From: a virus
Virus record (IMG/VR): IMGVR_UViG_3300017917_000095
Coordinates: 20,898-84,897 of that record
Direction: 5' to 3' (one strand)
Length of the DNA: 64,000 nt
Shown: piece after piece, positions 44,512 through 53,413 of the stretch
Numbering within the stretch: the stretch's first letter is position 1
Layout: each line of letters begins with the position of its first letter
The notes under the pieces: generated by a model
Told to the model about the DNA's origin: nothing
What the model saw: the letters and a program-made list of their open reading frames with translations, nothing else
Database searches by the model: none
Program-made: the position numbers and the translations under genes

Positions 44512-47500
44512 ATGAAAAAAGTAGCAATGATTGGTGTAGGTAAGTTAGGACAAGACTGTGCAGAAGTAATGTCAGACGCAGGGTATGATGTAGTGGGCTA
44601 TGATGTAGCACCCCGTAGTCCTGCTTTCCCAATGCGTAACTCAATTGAGGAAGCAGTCAAAGATAGAGACATGATCTTTATCGCAGCTCCAACACCCCAT
44701 GATCCTATCTATGGTGGAGAGACACCAACAAGTCACTTGCCTAACAAGGACTTTGATTATACCATTGTTACTGAAATTCTAAAAGAAGTTAACAAATACG
44801 TTACTAAGAGTCAATTAGTTGTTCTCATCAGCACAGTGCTACCCGGAACAGTTCGCAATATCCTAGAGCCTTGTATCACTAACGCAAGATTCATTTACAA
44901 CCCTTACCTCATAGCTATGGGTACTGTAAAATGGGACATGGTAAATCCAGAAATGGTAATTATCGGTACAGAGGATGGTAGCCTCACTGGTGATGCTAGT
45001 GAACTAATTGACTTCTACAAGACCTTCATGCAGAATAATCCTCGCTATGAAGTTGGTACATGGGACGAAGCAGAATCAATTAAGATTTTCTATAATACGT
45101 TCATCAGTACAAAGCTTGCACTTGTTAACATGATTCAGGACGTTGCTGAGACTAATGGTAATATCAACGTTGATGTAGTTACAAATGCATTGAAGAAATC
45201 AACATATCGCATCATGGGTCCTGCATATATGACAGCAGCTTTCGGCGATGCAGGAGCATGTCACCCACGTGATAACATTGCACTACGATATCTAACAGAT
45301 AGACTAGACTTGGGCTATGACTTGTTTGATGCTATCATGACTGCACGTGAAGTACAAGCAGAGCGTATGGCATTGCGTTGCTTAAAGAACGGACGTAATG
45401 TTACTATCGTTGGTAAAGCATACAAGCCATGCGTTCCATACACAATCGGATCTGCATCTATGTTAGTGGGCTACTATATTGAGAAGCACGGTGGCAACTT
45501 AAACTACTATGATCCTAACACAGGTGATCTAGACTTGCGTGAAGATTGGACTCAAGTCTATCTGATCGGCTATTGGGAAGAGTGGGTCGAGAAGCTAGAG
45601 TTTAAGGATCCGGGCTGTGTAGTTATTGACCCATGGCGCAAGCTTACAAGCAAGCAACATACAGGGGAAATCATTCACTACGGTGATACACGTCCTAAGA
45701 AAACATACAGTGTTCCTGAGTCTACTATACAAACAATGCGTACTCAAGTCTATGAGATGTTCCCTGAACTAAGACAATATGATAGCGACATTCATCTAGT
45801 TGATGCAACTATCAATATGGATACAACATTTGTTATGCGCCCGACTGAGGCAGTCGTCAAAGAATTACTAGAAGCTAAGGCTAATGGGCGTAGTAAGTTT
45901 ATGTTCTTTGCACCCACAGAAGCATTCATGCCACATGTTGTTTCTAAGGTTCAACGTATTGCTAGCATCCTTGATGGAAAGATCGATGAATCTGATATCA
46001 TCGTTGTTACCGGCGTGATTGACGCCGACGAAATCTACGAGCGTCTTTTAAAAAAAAACGGTTGGAACAAGCGTCTTAACCTCTTAAACTGTCATTTCTT
46101 TAACTACATAACCACTACATATGCCCGTGGATACGAGTATATTGGTGGTTATGATGTACGCTTCCGTGGCAAAATATTCACGTGCTTTAATAAACTGAAC
46201 CGCGAACATCGTCTAGTGATGCTAGAGCGTATGCTACAAACGGGTATGATTAAGAATGGCTACTATTCATTTGAGGGTGAGGGTAATTTCAAAGATACTA
46301 TTCCATCATTGAGTGATGAAAAATTCCCTGCAATCAAGCACAATCAGGACATGTTCCCGTTGCGTTTGAACATCACACCTGATAGACACAACCCAGTTGA
46401 CATTCAACCCGATGACTTGCATTATTACAAGGACAGCTATTTCTCAATCGTAAGTGAGACATTGTTCTATGATAGCAACAGAGTAGGTCAGGCTCATCGT
46501 CCATTCGTTGAGGACTCATTGTTCTTGACAGAGAAAACATATCGTTGCTTTGCAACACTGCACCCATTCATACTGTTAGCAAGACCCCATTCATTAAAAG
46601 AATTGCGTAAGCAGGGCTTCAAGACCTTTGCACCATTCATCAATGAAGCATACGATGATATCGAGAACGATGACCAACGCTTTGAGGCTATCTTCAAAGA
46701 AATCACTAGACTGAATAACTTTACTGGCGATGATTGGACATTGTTCCAAGAAAAGATTAAGCCTATTGTAGAGTACAACAAAGACTTTTTCCATAGTAAC
46801 AAAGACTTTGCTATCACTAAAGACTATCTAAAGTTCTTTGGTCAATTGCAACCAAGAGCATACGTTGAGCCTGTTAGAATCGAATCAGTCATAGAGGCAG
46901 TTAATGAAGCACCTGTGATTCCTACATATATGCAAACTGAGTCTACTATGGGTGACGAATTGCCTACAATGGAAGATATCAGTGAGAAGCTTGACTGGAG
47001 AAACAGACAGTTAGAATATCCTAATGGTATAACACTTAACTTCCCTTGCCACATTGACGGCGGAGGTGATGATTACAAAGATGAATTGATTGCATTGATC
47101 GAACGTACCGGACAGAAAACTAATTATGAATCAGCACTTGATTGGTGTGCAGGTCACGGTCCGTTTGGCTTTGAATTGCTAGCCAACAACATAGCAGATC
47201 ATGTCACATTCCAAGATTGCTATGTTACCGCAGTCGATTCATGCATCAAAAATGGACAAGAGAATAACATAGGTGATAAGGTTACGGGTTATACTTGTGA
47301 CAAGATATCATTGATTCCCGAATCTGAAAAGTTTGATTTGGTAGTAGCAAACCCTCCCCATAGCAATACACTAGAGAATATCGAACGCAATCAATTCTTT
47401 GCCAATACTGCTAGAATGATTGTAGATGACAATTTTGTTATGCACAAAGAGTTCTTTGCAAATATCCATAAATATCTAACTGATGATGCAGATGTGTATA

Positions 47501-47631
47501 TCACAGCAGGAAACAACCTAGCACCTTTTGCTAACTGGGCTTATGCTGGCGGACTAAAGTTTATGGGCTATAGCCCATGCTCGGCAGCACAAGGTGGCAT
47601 CTATCACTTCCGAAAAATTAATCCAAACTGA
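44512..47631 (+). CDS. Fusion: nucleotide-sugar dehydrogenase, TEKT domain, methyltransferase
   Basis: A 1039-residue three-part protein. Residues 1 to about 390 are a UDP-glucose/GDP-mannose 6-dehydrogenase-type enzyme: GVGKLG at 8-13, ESIKIFYNTF around K191, Cys250 in GACHPRDN as the catalytic thiol, and GKAYKPCVPYTIGSAS. Residues about 430-830 hold a TEKT-type glycosyltransferase-like domain (VSETLFYDSN near 648, T673-E-K-T676, GFKTFAPFINEAYDDIEN). Residues about 870-1039 are a class I methyltransferase: ALDWCAGHGPFGFELL, then VVANPPHSN near 946, the NPP motif of N- or O-methyltransferases. I infer oxidation of a sugar nucleotide, glycosyl transfer and methylation held in one chain. The spacing to neighbours is 7 and 49 bases. 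Confidence 0.75.
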   Translation: MKKVAMIGVGKLGQDCAEVMSDAGYDVVGYDVAPRSPAFPMRNSIEEAVKDRDMIFIAAPTPHDPIYGGETPTSHLPNKDFDYTIVTEILKEVNKYVTKSQLVVLISTVLPGTVRNILEPCITNARFIYNPYLIAMGTVKWDMVNPEMVIIGTEDGSLTGDASELIDFYKTFMQNNPRYEVGTWDEAESIKIFYNTFISTKLALVNMIQDVAETNGNINVDVVTNALKKSTYRIMGPAYMTAAFGDAGACHPRDNIALRYLTDRLDLGYDLFDAIMTAREVQAERMALRCLKNGRNVTIVGKAYKPCVPYTIGSASMLVGYYIEKHGGNLNYYDPNTGDLDLREDWTQVYLIGYWEEWVEKLEFKDPGCVVIDPWRKLTSKQHTGEIIHYGDTRPKKTYSVPESTIQTMRTQVYEMFPELRQYDSDIHLVDATINMDTTFVMRPTEAVVKELLEAKANGRSKFMFFAPTEAFMPHVVSKVQRIASILDGKIDESDIIVVTGVIDADEIYERLLKKNGWNKRLNLLNCHFFNYITTTYARGYEYIGGYDVRFRGKIFTCFNKLNREHRLVMLERMLQTGMIKNGYYSFEGEGNFKDTIPSLSDEKFPAIKHNQDMFPLRLNITPDRHNPVDIQPDDLHYYKDSYFSIVSETLFYDSNRVGQAHRPFVEDSLFLTEKTYRCFATLHPFILLARPHSLKELRKQGFKTFAPFINEAYDDIENDDQRFEAIFKEITRLNNFTGDDWTLFQEKIKPIVEYNKDFFHSNKDFAITKDYLKFFGQLQPRAYVEPVRIESVIEAVNEAPVIPTYMQTESTMGDELPTMEDISEKLDWRNRQLEYPNGITLNFPCHIDGGGDDYKDELIALIERTGQKTNYESALDWCAGHGPFGFELLANNIADHVTFQDCYVTAVDSCIKNGQENNIGDKVTGYTCDKISLIPESEKFDLVVANPPHSNTLENIERNQFFANTARMIVDDNFVMHKEFFANIHKYLTDDADVYITAGNNLAPFANWAYAGGLKFMGYSPCSAAQGGIYHFRKINPN

Positions 47632-47660
47632 TTGATAAGTCAGTAAGATAATAGTACAAT
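47632..47660 (+). promoter_or_regulatory. Sigma70-like promoter inside the cluster
   Basis: TTGATA (47632-47637) and TACAAT (47655-47660) are separated by 17 bases, in one of the few gaps in the cluster, 20 bases before the TTG start of the next gene. The match suggests that the host polymerase could start here early, giving a second transcription unit within the cluster. Confidence 0.45.
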
Positions 47661-47680
47661 AAACAACACAGGAGTAAATT

Positions 47681-49945
47681 TTGGATTTCACGTTAAGATC
47701 ATTGGCTGTTGATGAACTCAAGCCCAAGGAACGCCCTACAGAGGATATCGCAGATGCACGCCATCGTAGTATGATGGAAGCTATTGCGCCTTATGCTAAA
47801 ACAACAGTACAAAAGAACTTGACCCCTGTGTACGTTGACTACAAGACACGCAACACTAAGCTAGTATTGGTACTCTGCCCAGAGTGGAGTCCATATATGC
47901 CCCCATTCAGTTTAGCAAGACTCTCGGGTGTTGCTAAGAGTGCAGGATATGAGACAAACATCATGGACTTGAATGTGAAAGCATACAACAAGTTCAAGAA
48001 TGACTGGTGGCCCAAGCAACGCATACCATTCAGACTATGGGATCCTAGTAGCTCATGGCATTGGTTGGGTGATACGTACTTGAACGACATTCACCCGTTG
48101 TTAGGCCCTGAGATTCTAGGTCCAGCAGTAGATGAAATCATTGCTATGAACCCTGACGTTGTAGGCTTCAGTGTTTACTATATCAGTGAAGAACCTACTA
48201 AGTGGATGTGTCAAGAGATTAAGCGCCGTGCACCTCACATCAAGATTGCAGTCGGTGGCCCTAACGTACACAAGAGTTGGTTCGCAACACACCCATACTA
48301 TGACTATGTTGTTGTAGGTGAAGGTGAACAGAACTTGCTAGTTATGCTAGACGAGATTGAGGAGAAGAAAGAAGTAGAGTATCCTCGCTATCTTACTCAA
48401 CCCGAAGATCAGCGTATCAACATTAACGGCTTACCCATGCCTGACTATGAATCAATCGATTTCAGTCAGTATGAATTGCCCAATGGTGTGAACAGCGAGA
48501 TTAGTCGAGGCTGCACAGCTAAGTGTACATTCTGTGAAGAAACACACTTTTGGAAGTATCGTCAACGTCAAAGTGTTGACTTGATTACAGAGATTGAATG
48601 GTTGTACTACAACAAAGGTACAGACATTATTTGGTTCATTGATAGTCTTATCAATGGCAACCCCAAAGAACTACGTGCGTTTGCATTAGCTCTTAAAGAG
48701 AAAGACTTGAAGGTTAAGTGGACTGGTTATGCTCGTTGTGACGGTCGTATGGACTATGAGTATCTCAAAGACTTAGCAGACGGTGGCTGTATCATGTTCA
48801 ACTTTGGTGTTGAGTCCGGTAGTCAAAAAGTCCTAGACGATATGGCTAAGGGTGTTACTATCAAAGAGATGGAACAGAACTTTATCGACTGTAAGAAAGT
48901 TGGTATATGGGCTGCTACTAACTGGATTGTCGGCTTCCCCACAGAAGAATGGCAAGACTATGCAGACACGATGACGTTCTTGTGGCGTATGCGTAATAAC
49001 AACATCAACAACGCAGGTCTAGGTGTTGGTTATGGTATGGGCCCTGAGACTATTGTAGGTCAGAACCCGCACAAGTTTAATATCAGTTGGCACAAGTATC
49101 AAGGTCACTGGATACGTAATGACTTTACATTCGGTGGCACACACTTAATGATTCGTGTAAAGACATGGCACATGTTTGCTGACTTCTTGCGTGGCGTTAC
49201 AGAAGTACCGATCAGCTATCCTATTCGTACTGCATTAGAGAAAGATCACTATAGGATCAAACTCAATCACGATACTGTGGCAAAGGACGTTGAGTATGAG
49301 AAGTTTGATTATAATATCATTAAGCCCAATCTTAATCCTTTTGCTGATTCACTTGTTAACGAGATGTGGCCTTTTCTGAGGATGCTATGGAAGTGTCGCG
49401 GTGGTTACGAAGCTGAGATACATTTCAATCCTGAGATTGATTTGAAAGAGTTTGGTACACAGTTTGGTCCCGGTATGTTCAATGCTGTATACAAGTTTAA
49501 GATCAGCGATAGCGGTAAGTGGGAAGCAGACTTTGATATGAAGTTTGAGCAGATCGATAACCCATACGATGATCGTGAGCCTCCCCCGGCAGGACGCAAA
49601 GGTCCGTTCTATGCACAAGATTATTCACGCATGATGAGTAACACTGCATTACGTGCCCGTAAGTTAGCAAAGCCTACATGGGATACAACTGAAGGTCGTG
49701 ATGGTCAAGACTTTACTGACCTATTGAATGAAGAAGCAGAACTAAACAAGACAATTGATTTTAGTTTTGATTATCGTTACATTGGCTATGGTAACTGGGG
49801 TGACTATCAAGACTATGAAGTTGCAGTGTCTGATACTTCACGTGAAGTTATCCCTGAGAAGGAAGCAATGAGTGCGTTAGACTTTGCAAAGCAAGTACAG
49901 ACAATCAGTATTGATTCTATCAAACGTAAGAAAGATGTTGAATGA
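47681..49945 (+). CDS. B12-type radical SAM protein 2, TTG start
   Basis: A 754-residue protein that opens with a stretch containing KPKERPTEDIADARHR, then a B12-binding-like domain (VVGFSVYYISEEPTK, IAVGGPNVHKSW, YDYVVVGEGEQNL), then a radical SAM domain with CTAKCTFC at C278, C282 and C285, and GVESGSQKVLDDMAKGV and WIVGFPTEEW. The last ~250 residues are a long unknown domain. The best start is TTG at 47681 behind AGGAG; no suitable ATG precedes the conserved part. Its N-terminal PKERP-ADAR motif recurs in the 2313-residue protein. Probably a methylating or rearranging enzyme acting on a sugar or lipid; inference. Confidence 0.75.
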   Translation: MDFTLRSLAVDELKPKERPTEDIADARHRSMMEAIAPYAKTTVQKNLTPVYVDYKTRNTKLVLVLCPEWSPYMPPFSLARLSGVAKSAGYETNIMDLNVKAYNKFKNDWWPKQRIPFRLWDPSSSWHWLGDTYLNDIHPLLGPEILGPAVDEIIAMNPDVVGFSVYYISEEPTKWMCQEIKRRAPHIKIAVGGPNVHKSWFATHPYYDYVVVGEGEQNLLVMLDEIEEKKEVEYPRYLTQPEDQRININGLPMPDYESIDFSQYELPNGVNSEISRGCTAKCTFCEETHFWKYRQRQSVDLITEIEWLYYNKGTDIIWFIDSLINGNPKELRAFALALKEKDLKVKWTGYARCDGRMDYEYLKDLADGGCIMFNFGVESGSQKVLDDMAKGVTIKEMEQNFIDCKKVGIWAATNWIVGFPTEEWQDYADTMTFLWRMRNNNINNAGLGVGYGMGPETIVGQNPHKFNISWHKYQGHWIRNDFTFGGTHLMIRVKTWHMFADFLRGVTEVPISYPIRTALEKDHYRIKLNHDTVAKDVEYEKFDYNIIKPNLNPFADSLVNEMWPFLRMLWKCRGGYEAEIHFNPEIDLKEFGTQFGPGMFNAVYKFKISDSGKWEADFDMKFEQIDNPYDDREPPPAGRKGPFYAQDYSRMMSNTALRARKLAKPTWDTTEGRDGQDFTDLLNEEAELNKTIDFSFDYRYIGYGNWGDYQDYEVAVSDTSREVIPEKEAMSALDFAKQVQTISIDSIKRKKDVE

Positions 49946-50544
49946 AAGAAGTCCGTGAATTTGAAGAACTGATTGCTGACTTCTATGGTGCTCCGTATGC
50001 TATCGCTACTGATTGTTGTACTCATGCACTTGAACTATGCCTACGCTTGAATCCTCCAGTCACTACTACAGCCCCGCACCATACATATCTCAGCGTGCCT
50101 ATGACATTAGAGAAGCTAGGACTAGATTGGAAATTCTACAATGCTCAGTGGAAAGACTATTACTATCTAGGCAACACAAACATCATTGACGCCGCAGTAT
50201 ACTGGAAGAAGAATGGTTACATACCCAACACGTTTATGTGTCTAAGCTTTCAGTATCGCAAGCATTTGAACGTGGGTCGCGGCGGCATGATTCTAACTGA
50301 TAACAAAGAGGCTGCACTCAAGCTAAAGAAAATGAGTTATGATGGTCGTGTGCCTGATGTACTCTGGGCTGAACAAGATGTAGATATGTTGGGTTACCAT
50401 TACTACATGACCCCAGAGGCAGCGCAACTAGGCATACAACGGTTCCATGAAATAAAAGACGCACAGCCTAAACGCTGGACATTTAATGATTATCCAGATA
50501 TCAGTAATATGAAAGTTTTTAATGAACAAGATTCAAGTAAGTAA
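49942..50544 (+). CDS. Short DegT/StrS-type sugar aminotransferase
   Basis: PLP-dependent aminotransferase of the DegT/DnrJ/EryC1/StrS type, which puts an amino group on keto-sugars. Visible parts are the FYGAPYAIATDCCTHALEL start, D83 in NIIDAA, K107 in SFQYRKHLNVGRGG as the PLP lysine, and GGMILTDNKEAALKLKK. At 200 residues it is about half the usual ~370, missing most of the C-terminal domain and with a shortened core. Family members need a dimer, so this short form may pair with another subunit or be inactive. It overlaps both neighbours, so it is expressed with them. Confidence 0.65.
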   Translation: MKEVREFEELIADFYGAPYAIATDCCTHALELCLRLNPPVTTTAPHHTYLSVPMTLEKLGLDWKFYNAQWKDYYYLGNTNIIDAAVYWKKNGYIPNTFMCLSFQYRKHLNVGRGGMILTDNKEAALKLKKMSYDGRVPDVLWAEQDVDMLGYHYYMTPEAAQLGIQRFHEIKDAQPKRWTFNDYPDISNMKVFNEQDSSK

Positions 50545-51496
50545 GAACGAGTGGGATCCACTAAAGAAAGTAATTGTGGGTCTAGCAGACTTTGCACGTA
50601 TTCCTGATATGGACAAGAGTTTGCGTACTGTAAACTACAGCCATGTCAAAGATGATAGCGAACTACCCAAAGGTACATTGTACCCTGTACAAGTTATACA
50701 AGAAGCTAATGAAGACCTAGATAGACTATCAAGCGAACTAACTAAATTGGGCATTGAAGTCGTGCGCCCAATGAATCGCCCCACTGATTACTACAACTAT
50801 TGTCCACGTGACTTGGCAACAATTATTGACACGAAGGCAATTGTTGCTCCTATGAGTTTGCAATCTCGTAAGGATGATTACAAAAACATAGAGTCAGAAT
50901 TAAAGAACATCTATTATGTACCCAACGATCAGGGTGATAACAACTATAACTTAGGTAGCATTGGTAACAAAGACGTTCTAGCATTGAATGAGTTCTATCC
51001 AAAGTTTGATGCTGCTAACTTGATTCGTGCTAACGATGATATCTTATATCTTGTGAGCAATTCGGGTAATAAGAAAGGTGCATATTATTTGCAAGAGTTG
51101 CTAGGTAGTAAATACAAAGTACATATGCTTGAAGGTGTTTACAGCTACATGCATATTGATAGTACCGTAGCATTTTTGCGTGAGGGTTTGATGTTGTTGA
51201 ATCCTTCGAGGATTCCAGATAAGAGCATATTACCTGCACCCTTTAATACATGGGATGCAATCTATGCTCCTGAACCAGTTGACATTGGGTACATGGGTTA
51301 CAACAACGCAAGTCCTTGGGTAAGCATTAATCTACTGTCTATCAATCCTAACTTAGTTGTTATGGAAGAGCGTCAAGAAAACTTGGCAAGAGAATTAGAG
51401 AAGTATGGTATTGAGTCATTGATGTTGCCAATGCGCCATGCTAGAACATTGGGAGGTTGCTTCCATTGTGTTACGTTAGATTTGATAAGAGGTTGA
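50522..51496 (+). CDS. Amidinotransferase (StrB/AGAT family)
   Basis: A 324-residue amidinotransferase, which moves an amidino group from arginine to an amine; StrB does this to aminocyclitols in streptomycin synthesis. The family landmarks are EWDPLKKVIVG at the N-terminus, CPRDLATII, DAANLIRANDDILYL (Asp), YMHIDSTVAFL (His) and GGCFHCVTLDL at the end, whose Cys is the catalytic nucleophile. It starts at ATG 50522, inside the end of the aminotransferase gene, so amino-group formation and guanidino-group addition sit side by side. The acceptor may be the amino sugar made next door. Sure of family, not of acceptor. Confidence 0.8.
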   Translation: MNKIQVSKNEWDPLKKVIVGLADFARIPDMDKSLRTVNYSHVKDDSELPKGTLYPVQVIQEANEDLDRLSSELTKLGIEVVRPMNRPTDYYNYCPRDLATIIDTKAIVAPMSLQSRKDDYKNIESELKNIYYVPNDQGDNNYNLGSIGNKDVLALNEFYPKFDAANLIRANDDILYLVSNSGNKKGAYYLQELLGSKYKVHMLEGVYSYMHIDSTVAFLREGLMLLNPSRIPDKSILPAPFNTWDAIYAPEPVDIGYMGYNNASPWVSINLLSINPNLVVMEERQENLARELEKYGIESLMLPMRHARTLGGCFHCVTLDLIRG

Positions 51497-51498
51497 GA

Positions 51499-53277
51499 AT
51501 GGCAGAAAAATGGATGCGTGGTCATGTTAGTAGATTCTGGGATCATGAAGATTACAAGAAGTTTGATTATGTAAAACAACCATTGATGGATTCAGAGATT
51601 GCTACATGGAAATCTCAAGGATACGATTACGTAAAAAGCTTTAGTGGTTCTATGTATGACAATAGAAACCCTATGCCAGAGTGGGTAAAGCGTTTTGATA
51701 AAATCTTCAACCTAAAGAACATGACCTATAATTTCTACAAGATGCAACAGTTAGAAATTATGCCAGAGCACGTAGATCACTTCCAGACATACATGAAGAT
51801 GTTTGATGCGAAGTATCAAAACGTCACTAGGATTCTAGTGATGTTGGAAGACTGGAAGCCCGGTCACTACTTAGAAATTGATGGAGTCGGTGTAGTTAAT
51901 TGGGTAGCAGGTGATTACTTCATGTGGGAAAGTGATGTTCCCCATGCTGCTGCCAACATCGGTACGGAAGATCGCTACACTTTGCAGATCACCGGTACTG
52001 TATTCAAGACAGAAGATGTATACAAGTACATACACTGGTACAACATTCCAGGGCTAGAGACAAAGAAAGAATCGTTGTTCTCACCTGAAATGGATTTCAT
52101 GTATAAGCACATGAGAAAAGAAACTCCATACTACATCTACATGTACAACAGAGAGATTGCAGAGTTAGAAACGATGAAGCATGATCCTGAAGTAGTGGAT
52201 CACTTGAACAAAACAGGTGTGGATATCTATCTGAACGAACCACTATGTTCATATCGTTTGGGTGATAAGCATGGCCCTGATGGTGGTGTTCACTCGTTGA
52301 TTTTTTACAGTGAATTCACCGATGACCAAGTTCAAGATACTCGTTTACTGAGGTCGGTCGAACTGGATAGCATAGAAAAATATGTAACAAATAACAATCT
52401 TACTAATGTCACGGTAAGAACGTGTGACTACAACATTGAGCGTTTCTATACACACTATCTTCCAAAGATGAAATTAGTAACCGACGACCTTTTCTTGAAG
52501 TATTTTGACCTCAATGAATTCGAGCCTCTCACAGAAGAGGAAGAAGACCTCAGTCATTTTACACGCAGATTTGTGTGCATGAATTGGAGATATGCACCGC
52601 ACCGTTTGATAACTGCTGCATATCTAGCCAATAAGATAGACACAGTTAACCTCACATGGTATTTCAAGTCTGATATGGGAACAGTTAGCAAAGAGCCATG
52701 GTACAGCTTCCATGAATGGATTAAGAAAAATCCATCAGCATTCTCTAAGATGATAACAGGTATCAACAAATTGAACAGTGGTTCTCCTTGGAACTTAGAC
52801 CTAGCAGTCAAAGAAGCAACATTAATAGATCAATCTTATTATAAGCGTATGTTCCCTGCAGGGGTTATATTTGACCAAAAAACTACTAAGTTTGGTGACA
52901 ATAAAGATAGACTGAAATATCTCTATCATGATTCCTTCTGTGATGTTGTTACTGAATCGCGTTTTGCACAACCAACTGCAAACTACAGCGAGAAAGTGTA
53001 TCGTCCGATGTATTACAAGAAGCCATTCATTATGGTTGGGCCCCCTCATACACTTGAACACATGAGAGAGCAAGGATTTATGACCTTCAATGACTTCTGG
53101 GATGAATCATATGATTATATCGAAGACCATGAAGAAAGAATGTTTGCAATCTTTAAAGTCATTGATAAGATCAACTCTATGCCTATTCCAGAGTTACAGA
53201 AGATGTACGCTCAGATGAAACACATCGTGGATCATAACAGAAGAACATTGTTAAAAAAATGCCCTAGCAGGTACTAA
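51499..53277 (+). CDS. Fusion: 2OG-Fe(II) oxygenase and SEK-type glycosyltransferase-like domain
   Basis: A 592-residue two-domain protein (ATG 51499 behind an AAGAGG site). The N-terminal ~200 residues look like an Fe(II)/2-oxoglutarate oxygenase: H91-x-D93 in EHVDHF, H149 in DVPHAAANIG, and an Arg near 159 in DRYTLQITG, with GHYLEIDGVGVVNWVAGD between. From about residue 340 comes the recurrent glycosyltransferase-like domain: FVCMNWRYAPHRL, VVTESRF, S497-E-K499, YKKPFIMVGPPHTLEHM, GFMTFNDFWDESYDYIED. I infer hydroxylation and transfer on the same glycan. A variant of the usual EKT motif (EKV) is present. Confidence 0.65.
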   Translation: MAEKWMRGHVSRFWDHEDYKKFDYVKQPLMDSEIATWKSQGYDYVKSFSGSMYDNRNPMPEWVKRFDKIFNLKNMTYNFYKMQQLEIMPEHVDHFQTYMKMFDAKYQNVTRILVMLEDWKPGHYLEIDGVGVVNWVAGDYFMWESDVPHAAANIGTEDRYTLQITGTVFKTEDVYKYIHWYNIPGLETKKESLFSPEMDFMYKHMRKETPYYIYMYNREIAELETMKHDPEVVDHLNKTGVDIYLNEPLCSYRLGDKHGPDGGVHSLIFYSEFTDDQVQDTRLLRSVELDSIEKYVTNNNLTNVTVRTCDYNIERFYTHYLPKMKLVTDDLFLKYFDLNEFEPLTEEEEDLSHFTRRFVCMNWRYAPHRLITAAYLANKIDTVNLTWYFKSDMGTVSKEPWYSFHEWIKKNPSAFSKMITGINKLNSGSPWNLDLAVKEATLIDQSYYKRMFPAGVIFDQKTTKFGDNKDRLKYLYHDSFCDVVTESRFAQPTANYSEKVYRPMYYKKPFIMVGPPHTLEHMREQGFMTFNDFWDESYDYIEDHEERMFAIFKVIDKINSMPIPELQKMYAQMKHIVDHNRRTLLKKCPSRY

Positions 53278-53279
53278 GT

Positions 53280-53287
53280 TATAAATA
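53280..53287 (+). promoter_or_regulatory. Perfect T4-type late promoter TATAAATA
   Basis: The only exact TATAAATA that I recognise as a promoter candidate in a gap of this window lies 22 bases before the ATG of the 32-residue ORF, right after the oxygenase gene stop. It continues as TAAATACTT, like other late-type sites here. Confidence 0.7.
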
Positions 53288-53309
53288 CTTAGGACTTAAA
53301 GGGCAAAAC

Positions 53310-53408
53310 ATGTTCATCATCAAATTTTTCAAGAACTTAATCAAAGAGTACAAGTACCGCAAACGCATCAAAGAACTACGTAAACGTGATCCATTCATCT
53401 ATAAGTGA
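53310..53408 (+). CDS. Small basic 32-aa peptide
   Basis: A 32-residue frame between the oxygenase fusion gene and the carbamoyltransferase gene, under the perfect late promoter. Twelve of 32 residues are Lys or Arg against three acidic, with hydrophobic Ile/Phe/Leu spaced between; ends are MFIIKFFKNL and KRDPFIYK. The pattern could form an amphipathic basic helix, suited to binding nucleic acid, a membrane or an acidic partner. It could also be a substrate for the radical SAM enzymes. No Shine-Dalgarno site is obvious (GGGCAAAAC before ATG). It is too short for a family call, but the promoter and codon use support it as a real gene. Confidence 0.55.
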   Translation: MFIIKFFKNLIKEYKYRKRIKELRKRDPFIYK

Positions 53409-53413
53409 GTCGA

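Noticed and set aside
51457-51498. TTG start for the oxygenase fusion
   Set aside because: It would overlap the amidinotransferase catalytic-end codons, and a better ATG with an AAGAGG site stands at 51499.
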